From NCBI RefSeq assembly GCF_003325375.1, contig NZ_CP030862.1, positions 5,771,501 to 5,835,500 of the forward strand: a stretch of DNA of 64,000 bases. Reading direction: 5' to 3'. Origin of the DNA: Streptomyces globosus. GTDB lineage: Bacteria; Actinomycetota; Actinomycetes; Streptomycetales; Streptomycetaceae. Positions 51,970 through 59,600 of the stretch are shown piece by piece. The notes under the pieces were generated by a model. That model was given only the letters and a program-made list of their open reading frames with translations. It ran no database searches and was not told where the DNA came from. Position 1 is the stretch's first letter. Each line of letters opens with the position of its first letter. The translations under genes and the position numbers were made by a program.

Positions 51970-53199
51970 ATGGCCGGCCCGGCCCCCGGAACGCCCGGCG
52001 TGCTGCGCGCCATGAACGACCGTGCTGCGCTCGACCTGCTGCTGGCGCACGGCCCCCTCTCCCGCACGCGGATCGGCAGCCTCACCGGCCTCTCCAAGCC
52101 CACCGCCTCCCAGCTGCTGGCGCGCCTCGAAGCCGCCGGGCTCGTCGTGGCCGCCGGCACCACCACCGGCCGGCCCGGGCCCGGCGCCCGCCTGTACGGA
52201 GTCAACCCGGCCGCCGCGCGCGTCGCCGGACTGGACGTCACACCCGACCGCATCACCGCCGCCGTCGCCGACCTGACGGGCCGGGTCGTCGGCAGCAGCG
52301 AGGTCCCCTGCGCCGGGAGCGGCGGCCCGGCCGGGCAGACCTCCCGGGCCCTGGACGGCGCGCTGGCCGCCGCCGGGCTCAGCCGCGGCGACCTGCGCCG
52401 CGCGGTGATCGCCCTGCCCGGATCCTTCGACCGGCGCACCGGCATCCTGCGCCACGCAGGCCACCTGCCGGACGGGTGGCAGTCCCCCGCCCTGCCGGAG
52501 GAGCTGGCCGCGGCGCTGTCCGTACCGGTCGGCTACGAGAACGACGTGAACCTCGCCGCGGTCGCCGAACAGCGGCTCGGCGCCGCCCGCGGACACGACG
52601 ACTTCGTCCTGCTGTGGAACGGGGCGGGCCTCGGCGCCGCGGTGGTGCTCGGCGGGCGGCTGCACCGCGGCCGGACGGGCGGGGCGGGCGAGGTCGGGTT
52701 CCTGCCCGTGCCCGGGCGGCCGCTGGTCCGGCAGGCGGCCCGAGCCGGCGCAGGCGGCTTCCAGGACCTCGCCGGCGCCGGCGCGGTGGTCGCCCTGGCC
52801 GCCGGGCTCGGCCTCGCGCCGCCCCCGGCCGGCGGGCCCGCCGCCGGAGCCGGCGGCGCGGCGCAGGCCGCCGCGGCCGCCGCGCTGCTGCGGCGCGCCG
52901 CCGCCGAACCCGAGGGCGCGCAGCTGCGGCTGCTGCGGCGGTACGCCACCGCGCTCGCGACGGGACTGGCCGCGCTGGTCGCCGTACTGGACCCGGAGCT
53001 CGTCATCCTCTCCGGCGCGGTCACCGACGCCGGCGGCGCGGCCCTGCGCGACCTGGTCCAAGCCGAGCTGGCCGACCTCGCCCCCTCCGCGCCCCGCCTG
53101 GTCCCGGGGGGCGTGCGCGAGCGGCCGGTGCTGCGCGGCGCCCTGGAATCCGCCCTGGCCACCACGCGCGACGAGGTCTTCGACACCTCGCGCCGCTGA
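51970..53199 (+). CDS. ROK-family repressor
   Basis: A 409-residue protein. The N-terminal winged helix (about 15-75: RAALDLLLAHGPLSRTRIG, then TGLSKPTASQLLARLEAAGL) is fused to a sugar-binding ROK domain (about 90-400) with a kinase-like fold. The zinc motif typical of ROK (CGxxGCxE) is not seen, since the loop lacks cysteines. ROK regulators sense sugars. The gene leads a GH4/kinase operon and has a GGAAACTTTCC palindrome in its promoter. The inducer is likely the operon's sugar or its phosphate. Confidence 0.88.
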   Translation: MAGPAPGTPGVLRAMNDRAALDLLLAHGPLSRTRIGSLTGLSKPTASQLLARLEAAGLVVAAGTTTGRPGPGARLYGVNPAAARVAGLDVTPDRITAAVADLTGRVVGSSEVPCAGSGGPAGQTSRALDGALAAAGLSRGDLRRAVIALPGSFDRRTGILRHAGHLPDGWQSPALPEELAAALSVPVGYENDVNLAAVAEQRLGAARGHDDFVLLWNGAGLGAAVVLGGRLHRGRTGGAGEVGFLPVPGRPLVRQAARAGAGGFQDLAGAGAVVALAAGLGLAPPPAGGPAAGAGGAAQAAAAAALLRRAAAEPEGAQLRLLRRYATALATGLAALVAVLDPELVILSGAVTDAGGAALRDLVQAELADLAPSAPRLVPGGVRERPVLRGALESALATTRDEVFDTSRR

Positions 53200-53236
53200 C
53201 CCCGTACCCCTCCACCGGAGTGAAAGGCTGGCGAAC

Positions 53237-54514
53237 GTGACCTTGAAACTGGCAGTGGTGGGCGGCGGGTCCACCTACACGCCCGAGCTGATCGACGGCT
53301 TCGCGCGGCTGCGCGACACCCTCCCGATCGCCGAGCTGGTGCTGGTCGACCCCGCTGCCGACCGCCTGGAGCTCGTCGGCGGCCTGGCCCGCAGGATCTT
53401 CGCCCGGCAGGGCCACCCCGGCCGCATCACCACCACCGCCGACCTCGACGCGGGCGTCGACGGCGCCGACGCGGTCCTGCTGCAGCTGCGCGTCGGCGGG
53501 CAGGCGGCCCGGCTCCGCGACGAGACGTGGCCGCTGGAGTGCGGCTGCCTCGGCCAGGAGACCACCGGCGCGGGCGGCCTCGCCAAGGCGCTGCGCACGG
53601 TCCCCGTGGTCCTGGACATCGCCGAGCGGGTGCGCCGCACCAGCCCCGGCGCCTGGATCATCGACTTCACCAACCCGGTCGGGATCGTCACGCGCGCCCT
53701 GCTGGACGCCGGCCACAGGGCCGTCGGGCTGTGCAACGTCGCCATCGGGCTCCAGCGCAGGTTCGCCGCGATGCTCGGCACGGAGCCGGCCGAGCTGCAC
53801 CTCGACCACGTGGGGCTCAACCACCTCACCTGGGAGCTCGGCGTCCGCAAGGGCGGCCCGGACGGCGAGGACCTGCTGCCCGGCCTGCTCGCCGACCACG
53901 CCGACCGCATCGCCGCGGAGCTGAGGCTGCCGCGGGAGGTCCTGGACCGGCTCGGCGCCGTCCCCTCCTACTACCTGCGCTACTTCTACGCGCACGACGA
54001 AGTGGTCCGGGAGCTCGGCGCGAAGCCCTCCCGGGCCGCCGAGGTGGCCGCCATGGAGCGGAAGCTGCTCGCCCTGTACGCGGACCCCTCCCTCGACGAG
54101 AAGCCTGCGCTGCTGGCCTCGCGGGGCGGGGCCTTCTACTCGGAGGCGGCCGTGGACCTGGCGTCGGCGCTCCTGGGCACCGGGGCCGGCCCCGGATCGG
54201 TGCAGGTCGTCAACGCCCGCAACCGGGGGACGCTGCCCTTCCTCCCCGACGACGCGGTCGTCGAGGTGCAGGCCCGGGTCGACGGGTCGGGGCCGGTTCC
54301 GCTCCCGGCGCCGCGGCTCGACCCGCTGTACGCGGGGCTGGTGGGACACGTGGCCGCGTACGAGGAGCAGGCGCTGGAGGCGGCGCTGCGCGGCGGACGC
54401 GACCGGGTGTTCCGGGCGCTGCTGGCGCACCCGCTGATCGGCCAGTTCGACCGGGCGGCGGGGCTCGCGGACCGGCTGCTCGCGCACAACAAGGAGTACC
54501 TGCCGTGGGCGTGA
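53237..54514 (+). CDS. 6-phospho-beta-glucosidase, GH4
   Basis: A 425-residue NAD- and metal-dependent GH4 hydrolase. The Rossmann loop is VVGGGSTYTPELIDG (7-21). Metal and catalytic residues are seen in GLCNVAIG (C166) and HVGLNHLTW (H196). GH4 enzymes cleave phospho-disaccharides by an oxidation/elimination route. It starts with GTG at 53,237, 37 bp after the ROK gene, and overlaps the kinase gene by 10 bp. A phosphotransferase importer would be needed to phosphorylate the sugar; none is seen in the window. Confidence 0.92.
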   Translation: MTLKLAVVGGGSTYTPELIDGFARLRDTLPIAELVLVDPAADRLELVGGLARRIFARQGHPGRITTTADLDAGVDGADAVLLQLRVGGQAARLRDETWPLECGCLGQETTGAGGLAKALRTVPVVLDIAERVRRTSPGAWIIDFTNPVGIVTRALLDAGHRAVGLCNVAIGLQRRFAAMLGTEPAELHLDHVGLNHLTWELGVRKGGPDGEDLLPGLLADHADRIAAELRLPREVLDRLGAVPSYYLRYFYAHDEVVRELGAKPSRAAEVAAMERKLLALYADPSLDEKPALLASRGGAFYSEAAVDLASALLGTGAGPGSVQVVNARNRGTLPFLPDDAVVEVQARVDGSGPVPLPAPRLDPLYAGLVGHVAAYEEQALEAALRGGRDRVFRALLAHPLIGQFDRAAGLADRLLAHNKEYLPWA

Positions 54515-55548
54515 GCCGCCCCATGGGCGCCGGGGGCGGGCCGACCGGGGCCGGGGGCGGCCCGGCGGCCGTCCTCGCTGTCGACGCGGGCAACAGCAAG
54601 ACCGACGCCGCGTTGGTCGCCGCCGACGGCAGCGTCCTCGGCCGGGGCCGCTCCGGCGGCTTCCAGCCGCAGCTGACGGGGACGGAGGCGGCGGTGGACG
54701 AGCTGGAGCGGGCCGTCGCCGCGGCCGCCGCCGCAGCCGGGCTCCGCGGCGGGCCCCCGTACGCGGACCGCGTCTCGGCGTGCCTGGCGAACGCGGACTT
54801 CCCCGTGGAGGAGGAGCGGTTCGCGCGGGTGATCGCCGCCCGCCGCTGGGCCGCGGCCGACCGGGTACTCGTACGGAACGACACCTTCGCGGTCCTGCGG
54901 GCCGGGCTGGCCGGCGCGGACGCCCCGGCCGGGGTCGCGGTGGTGTGCGGTGCCGGCATCAACTGCGCGGGCATGCTGCCCGACGGCCGCACGGCCCGCT
55001 TCCCCGCGATCGGCAGGATCTCCGGGGACTGGGGCGGCGGCGTGCACCTGGCGCAGGAGGCCCTGTGGCATGCGGCGCGGGCCGAGGACGGCCGCGGCGA
55101 GCCGACCGGGCTGTCCCGGGCCCTGCCGCGGCACTTCGCCCTGGGCTCGATGGCGGCCCTGGTCGAGGCGCTGCACCTGGGGGAGCTGCCGCAGCGGCGG
55201 ATCCACGAGCTCGTGCCGGTCCTGTTCGAGACCTCGGAGGCGGGCGATCCGGTGGCCGCCGCGCTCGTGGACCGGCAGGCGGACGAGGTCGTCGCGATGG
55301 CGGCCGTGGCGCTGGCCCGGCTGGACCTGCTGGGGGCGCGGGCGCCGGTCCTGCTCGGCGGCGGCGTGCTGACGGCCGGGCACCGGCGGCTCGACGCCCG
55401 GATCGCGGCCGGGCTGGCGGAGCGGGCGCCGCTCGCCGCCGTCCGCGTGGTCGAGGCGCCGCCGGTGCTCGGCGCGGCGCTGCTCGGGCTGGACGCGGCC
55501 GGTGCGCCGGTGGCCGCAAGGGCAGCGCTGCGTGCCCATTTCGGGTGA
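54505..55548 (+). CDS. BadF/BadG-type sugar kinase (GlcNAc kinase-like)
   Basis: A 347-residue ATPase of the ASKHA superfamily. The phosphate-1 loop is VDAGNSKTDAALV (about 25-37), phosphate-2 is in VCGAGINCAG and the adenosine motif is in LLGGGVLTAG. N-acetylglucosamine kinases of this family are frequent in actinobacteria. The GTG at 54,505 has AAGGAG 8 bases upstream and sits inside the end of the GH4 gene, so the two are coupled. The sugar is not known; with GH4 next to it a beta-glucoside or amino sugar is likely. Confidence 0.88.
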   Translation: MGVSRPMGAGGGPTGAGGGPAAVLAVDAGNSKTDAALVAADGSVLGRGRSGGFQPQLTGTEAAVDELERAVAAAAAAAGLRGGPPYADRVSACLANADFPVEEERFARVIAARRWAAADRVLVRNDTFAVLRAGLAGADAPAGVAVVCGAGINCAGMLPDGRTARFPAIGRISGDWGGGVHLAQEALWHAARAEDGRGEPTGLSRALPRHFALGSMAALVEALHLGELPQRRIHELVPVLFETSEAGDPVAAALVDRQADEVVAMAAVALARLDLLGARAPVLLGGGVLTAGHRRLDARIAAGLAERAPLAAVRVVEAPPVLGAALLGLDAAGAPVAARAALRAHFG

Positions 55549-55738
55549 ACCCGCCCGGGAGCGGCCTGCGTCTGGAACCGTGGCGGTGGCGCGGACGTAT
55601 TCACGGTGAAGGCGTGGCGGAGGCGGCGCCGACCGCGCACCGGGAGGGGAGCGTCCGGGATCGGACACCGGGTGCTGTGGCCGGCCGCCGCTCCGGCCAT
55701 ACTGCTGCGGAGCATGGAGGACCGAGGGGGAGGTCACG

Positions 55739-57136
55739 GTGGCCATCACATCACGCGCGCCCGCGCCGGCCGGCGGCGCCGGCGGCACGGCCGCAGGGCC
55801 GCCGGCCGGTCCTCCCGGGCCCGGCACCGCCTGGGCCGAGGGGGTCGAGCGGCTCCGCGCCGCCGCGACCACCGAGCCGGGCCGGCTGCGGATCATCGGC
55901 GCGCTCGTCGCCGGACTGGTCCTGCTGTTCGGGGCGGTGACGGTGTGGGAGGTCGCCGACCGGGTCGGCTCCGCAGAGGACGTGGTGGGCCGCAGCCAGC
56001 CGCTCAGTGCGGACGCGGCGAGCATCTACCGCTCCCTCGCGGACGCCGACACGGCGTCGTCGAGCGGGTTCCTCGCCGGCGCGGACGAGCCGCGCGGGGT
56101 GCGGCAGCGGTACGAGAAGGACATGGCGGGCGCCTCCCGGCTGCTCGTCAGCGCCGCGGCGAACGCGGGGGAGGACGCCGCGTCCCGTCGGCAGATCACC
56201 CTCCTCGGGGAGCAGCTGCCCCGCTACACCGGCCTGATCGAGCAGGCCCGTGCCACCAACCGGCAGGGCCTGCCGCTGGGCGGCGCCTACCTGCGGTACG
56301 CCAACGAGCAGATGAGCACCCAGCTGCTGCCGGCCGCGCAGCGGCTGTACGAGGCGGAGACAGGCCGGCTGTACGAGGACTACGACAACGCCCGCTCGCT
56401 GCCGCTGGCCTCGCTCGGCGCCGGGATCCTCGCCCTGGCGGCGCTGGCGTGGGCGCAGCACCGCAACTACCGGCGGACGAACCGGGTCTTCAACCGCGGC
56501 CTCGTCGCAGCGACGGCCGCCACCCTGGTGGCGCTGCTGTGGCTGGCCGCGGGGCACGCGGTGGCGCGCTCGTCCCTGGCCGAGGCGCGGGCGGAGGGGC
56601 AGGAGTCGCTCAAGGTGCTGACAGACGCGCGGATCGCCGCGCTCCAGGCCCGCGCCAACGAGAACCTGACGCTGATCGCGCGCGGCGCCGTCCTCGCCGA
56701 CGACAACAGGTCCGACAAGTACGACGTGGACTTCGCGGCCAACATGAAGGACCTCGACGCGGGCCTGGAGAAGGCGCTGCGCCTCGCGGACGACGGCAAG
56801 GGCCGCGAGCCGGTCGCGAGCGCCGCGGACGCCGTCCGGCAGTGGAAGCAGCGGCACGCGGCGGCCCGCGAGACGGACCTGCGGGGCGACTACCAGGCGG
56901 CCCTGCCGCAGGTCATCGGGGGCAAGGACCACAAGGACAGCAGCGGGGCGGCGTTCGACACGGTCGACGCCTCCCTGGAGCGGGCCCTGGCGCACGAGCA
57001 GGCGGAGTTCACGCGGGCCGCCCGGTCCGGGCTGGGCGCGTTCGGCGGGTTGGTGACGGGTTCGGCGGCCCTGGCGGTCGCCGGCGCCGCGGCGGTGCTC
57101 CTCGGCATCGGGCGCCGGCTTTCGGAGTACAGGTGA
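55739..57136 (+). CDS. glnX: GlnX-like membrane protein
   Basis: A 465-residue membrane protein. An acidic Pro/Gly-rich start is followed by helices at about 50-72, 222-240, 254-276 and 432-455, with extracytoplasmic loops between them (about 75-220 and 280-430) built of helices. In Mycobacterium, GlnX works with the binding protein GlnH and the kinase PknG to sense glutamate and aspartate outside the membrane. The order here, GlnX-GlnH-(helical protein)-PknG, is the same. GTG 55,739 has GGGGGAGG 5 bases upstream. The stop overlaps the next start (GTGA). Confidence 0.8.
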   Translation: MAITSRAPAPAGGAGGTAAGPPAGPPGPGTAWAEGVERLRAAATTEPGRLRIIGALVAGLVLLFGAVTVWEVADRVGSAEDVVGRSQPLSADAASIYRSLADADTASSSGFLAGADEPRGVRQRYEKDMAGASRLLVSAAANAGEDAASRRQITLLGEQLPRYTGLIEQARATNRQGLPLGGAYLRYANEQMSTQLLPAAQRLYEAETGRLYEDYDNARSLPLASLGAGILALAALAWAQHRNYRRTNRVFNRGLVAATAATLVALLWLAAGHAVARSSLAEARAEGQESLKVLTDARIAALQARANENLTLIARGAVLADDNRSDKYDVDFAANMKDLDAGLEKALRLADDGKGREPVASAADAVRQWKQRHAAARETDLRGDYQAALPQVIGGKDHKDSSGAAFDTVDASLERALAHEQAEFTRAARSGLGAFGGLVTGSAALAVAGAAAVLLGIGRRLSEYR

Positions 57137-58209
57137 CAGCGATGCGGACAGGCGTGAGGCGCGAGGACGAGGCCCCCCGCGGCGGCGGCCCGGCAGGCGG
57201 GGGGACCCGCCCGCCGCGGATGCGCCGGCTCGCCCGGCGGCTGCGCGGCTGGGGCGGGGTCAGCGCGATGGCTGCGGCCTGCGCGGTGACCGCTGCCGTG
57301 CTGCTGCCGCTGGCCCAGGCGGCCCCGGATGACGGCCCGCCGGGCGCGGTCCGCCCGCCCGGCTCCGTCGCGGCCGTCCCGCAGGCGCCGTGGACGCTGA
57401 CCGACACCTGCCCGGACCCGGAGGCCAGCCTGCGCCCGTCCGCGGGCGACGGCCCGACGATCGAGCGGATCCGCAAGGCGGGCAAGCTCGTCGCCGGCGT
57501 GGACCAGAACAGCTTCGCGTGGGGGTACCGCAACCCGGTCGACGGCCGCCTCGACGGCTTCGACATAGCCCTGGTCCGGGCGATCGCCAAGGACATCCTG
57601 GGCGACGAGAACGCGGTCATCTACCGGGCCATCCCGACGAACCAGCGCATACCGGCCCTCCAGGAGGGCCGGGTGGACGTCGTCGTCCGCACCATGACGA
57701 TCAACTGCAAGCGGCTGGAGGAGGTCGCGTTCTCGACGGCGTACTTCGAGGCCGGACAGCAGGTCCTCGCGCCGAAGGGCTCCCCGATCACCGGGTACGA
57801 CGCCTCGCTGAAGGACCGCCGCATCTGCACCGCGGCCGGATCGACGGCGGAGACCGCCCTGAAGGCCCAGGCGTACGGGGCGGTCCCGGTGAGCGTCCCC
57901 AACCAGCTGGACTGCCTGGTCCGGCTCCAACTCGGCGAGGTGGACGGCATCATCACCGACAACGCGCTCGCCGCCGGGCAGGCCGCGCAGGACCCCTCGG
58001 TGCGGCTCGTCGGGTCGCCGTTCACCAGGGAGTTCTACGGGGTGGCCATGCACCGGGACGCCCCGGACCTGGTGCGCCGGGTCAACAAGGTGCTGGAGGA
58101 CTACCGCGCCGGCGGTGGCGGCAGCCCGTGGATGCAGGCGTACGCCCGCCACCTGGGGCCCGTGCTGCCCGGCGTGTCCGGGCCGCCCGCCCCCAAGTAC
58201 CGGGACTGA
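57133..58209 (+). CDS. glnH: GlnH-like amino acid-binding protein
   Basis: A 358-residue solute-binding protein with an N-terminal membrane anchor/signal (about 42-63: GVSAMAAACAVTAAVLLPLAQA) and two lobes of the polar amino acid type, seen in KLVAGVDQNSFAWGY, GFDIALVRAIAKDILG and GSTAETALKAQAYG. No lipobox Cys is seen. It should sit outside the membrane and bind Asp/Glu/Gln to signal through GlnX to PknG. No ABC transporter genes accompany it, which supports sensing and not uptake. GTG 57,133 overlaps glnX by 4 bp and has GGAG 6 bases upstream. Confidence 0.87.
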   Translation: MTAMRTGVRREDEAPRGGGPAGGGTRPPRMRRLARRLRGWGGVSAMAAACAVTAAVLLPLAQAAPDDGPPGAVRPPGSVAAVPQAPWTLTDTCPDPEASLRPSAGDGPTIERIRKAGKLVAGVDQNSFAWGYRNPVDGRLDGFDIALVRAIAKDILGDENAVIYRAIPTNQRIPALQEGRVDVVVRTMTINCKRLEEVAFSTAYFEAGQQVLAPKGSPITGYDASLKDRRICTAAGSTAETALKAQAYGAVPVSVPNQLDCLVRLQLGEVDGIITDNALAAGQAAQDPSVRLVGSPFTREFYGVAMHRDAPDLVRRVNKVLEDYRAGGGGSPWMQAYARHLGPVLPGVSGPPAPKYRD

Positions 58210-58304
58210 CGGCGGTGGCAGGGGTACGCCGCGCCGGCGGGGAAGAATCGGAGCCGGACACCGGGGATCCCCGGCGGGACGGCGCAGGAGCGGAGGCGGG
58301 GCCG

Positions 58305-59600
58305 GTGGAGGCACGGTCGTTGGAGGCGCAGTCGGCGTTGATGGACCGGGACGGCGTCGACCGTGCGCTGGCCCGGCTCGGGGCGGAGCACGAGGCCGTC
58401 GAGACCTCCCTCCTCGCGCTCCAGGACCACGCGGGGCGGCGCCTGCTGGAGGGCGCCGACCTGGCCGGGGTGACCAAGGAGCGCTGGGCCGCAGCCGACG
58501 CCGCCATCACCCGGCTGTGGACGTACTTCGACGCCTACAGCGGGGCACTCGCCGCGGCCCGTGCCATCCGGGAGCGGCGGCGCTGGCTCAGCCGGGACGA
58601 CCTGGTCGACCTGACGGAGCGGCTGCGCGGGCCGGGCGTGCACATCGCCGGCGCGGCGGCCGACGGCGCGGGCCTGGCGGAGCGGTGGTCGCTGGCCGAG
58701 CTGGTGGCCAGGATGAACGAGCTGTACGCGGGCTCCCTGGACGTGGTGGTCGCCGCCGACGCGGTGTGGTCGGCGCTGCCGGCCCGGATCGACCTGCTGG
58801 CGGCGGAGCTGCGGCGCACCCGCTCGCTGGCCCACTCGGTGGGGGTCCGCCCCGGCGAGCACCCCGCGGGCGACGACCTGGAGGCGATCACCGCCGAGCT
58901 GGCGGACCTGCGCGAGCAGGTCGTCGCCGACCCGCTGGCGTTCTGGCAGCCGGCCGCGGGCAGCTCCGCGCCGGGCGGGGGCCGCCCGGACACCGGCCGC
59001 TACGACCGGGCCGCGCTCGCACTGGAGGACGTACGCCGGGAGGTCGAGGCGGTGCTGGCCGTCCGGCAGGACGCCGAGCAGCGGCTGGTCGCCCTGCGGG
59101 ACGTCCTCTCCCGGGCCGACCGGACCCTGGCGGAGGCCCGGGCCGCGCGCACCGAGGTGCTGGCGAAGATCGCGGCGTCCGAGGTGCCGGCGGTGAGCGG
59201 TCCGCCGACCGCGCTGCAGGAGCAGCTGGCACTGGCCGCCGAGTACCGGCGCACCGCGCGCTGGCACCGGCTGTCGCCGCTGCTGGACGCGCTGGAGGAG
59301 CGGGCCGAGGAGGAACTCTGCCGGGCCCGCGAGTCGTTGACCGCGGTGACGGCTCCGCTGGCCGTGCGCGCCGAGCTGCGCGGCCGGCTGGACGCCTACC
59401 GGGCGAAGGTCGCCCGGCACGGCCTCGCGGAGGACGTGGTGCTGGTCGAGCGGTACGACGCGGCGCGGCGGATGCTGTGGAGCGCGCCGTGCGACCTGCG
59501 GGCCGCCGAGCAGGCGGTGCTGCGCTACCAGCAGGCGGCCGCAGAGGCGCTGGCCCCGCAGCAGGACAGGCCCTCGGGGCCGGGAGGGGAGGACGCATGA
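58305..59600 (+). CDS. Conserved helical protein of the PknG operon (431 aa)
   Basis: A 431-residue protein without membrane segments, made largely of long amphipathic helices (for example RDGVDRALARLGAEHEAVE and LALEDVRREVEAVLAVRQDAEQR). A coiled-coil-like C-terminal half (about 260-420) is predicted from heptad patterning. No enzyme motif is seen. It is placed between glnH and pknG and its stop overlaps the kinase start (ATGA). It likely belongs to the sensing pathway as scaffold or kinase partner. The GTG at 58,305 is used, behind GGAGG 8 bases upstream; a GTG at 58,215 would add 30 residues without such a site. Confidence 0.78.
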   Translation: MEARSLEAQSALMDRDGVDRALARLGAEHEAVETSLLALQDHAGRRLLEGADLAGVTKERWAAADAAITRLWTYFDAYSGALAAARAIRERRRWLSRDDLVDLTERLRGPGVHIAGAAADGAGLAERWSLAELVARMNELYAGSLDVVVAADAVWSALPARIDLLAAELRRTRSLAHSVGVRPGEHPAGDDLEAITAELADLREQVVADPLAFWQPAAGSSAPGGGRPDTGRYDRAALALEDVRREVEAVLAVRQDAEQRLVALRDVLSRADRTLAEARAARTEVLAKIAASEVPAVSGPPTALQEQLALAAEYRRTARWHRLSPLLDALEERAEEELCRARESLTAVTAPLAVRAELRGRLDAYRAKVARHGLAEDVVLVERYDAARRMLWSAPCDLRAAEQAVLRYQQAAAEALAPQQDRPSGPGGEDA

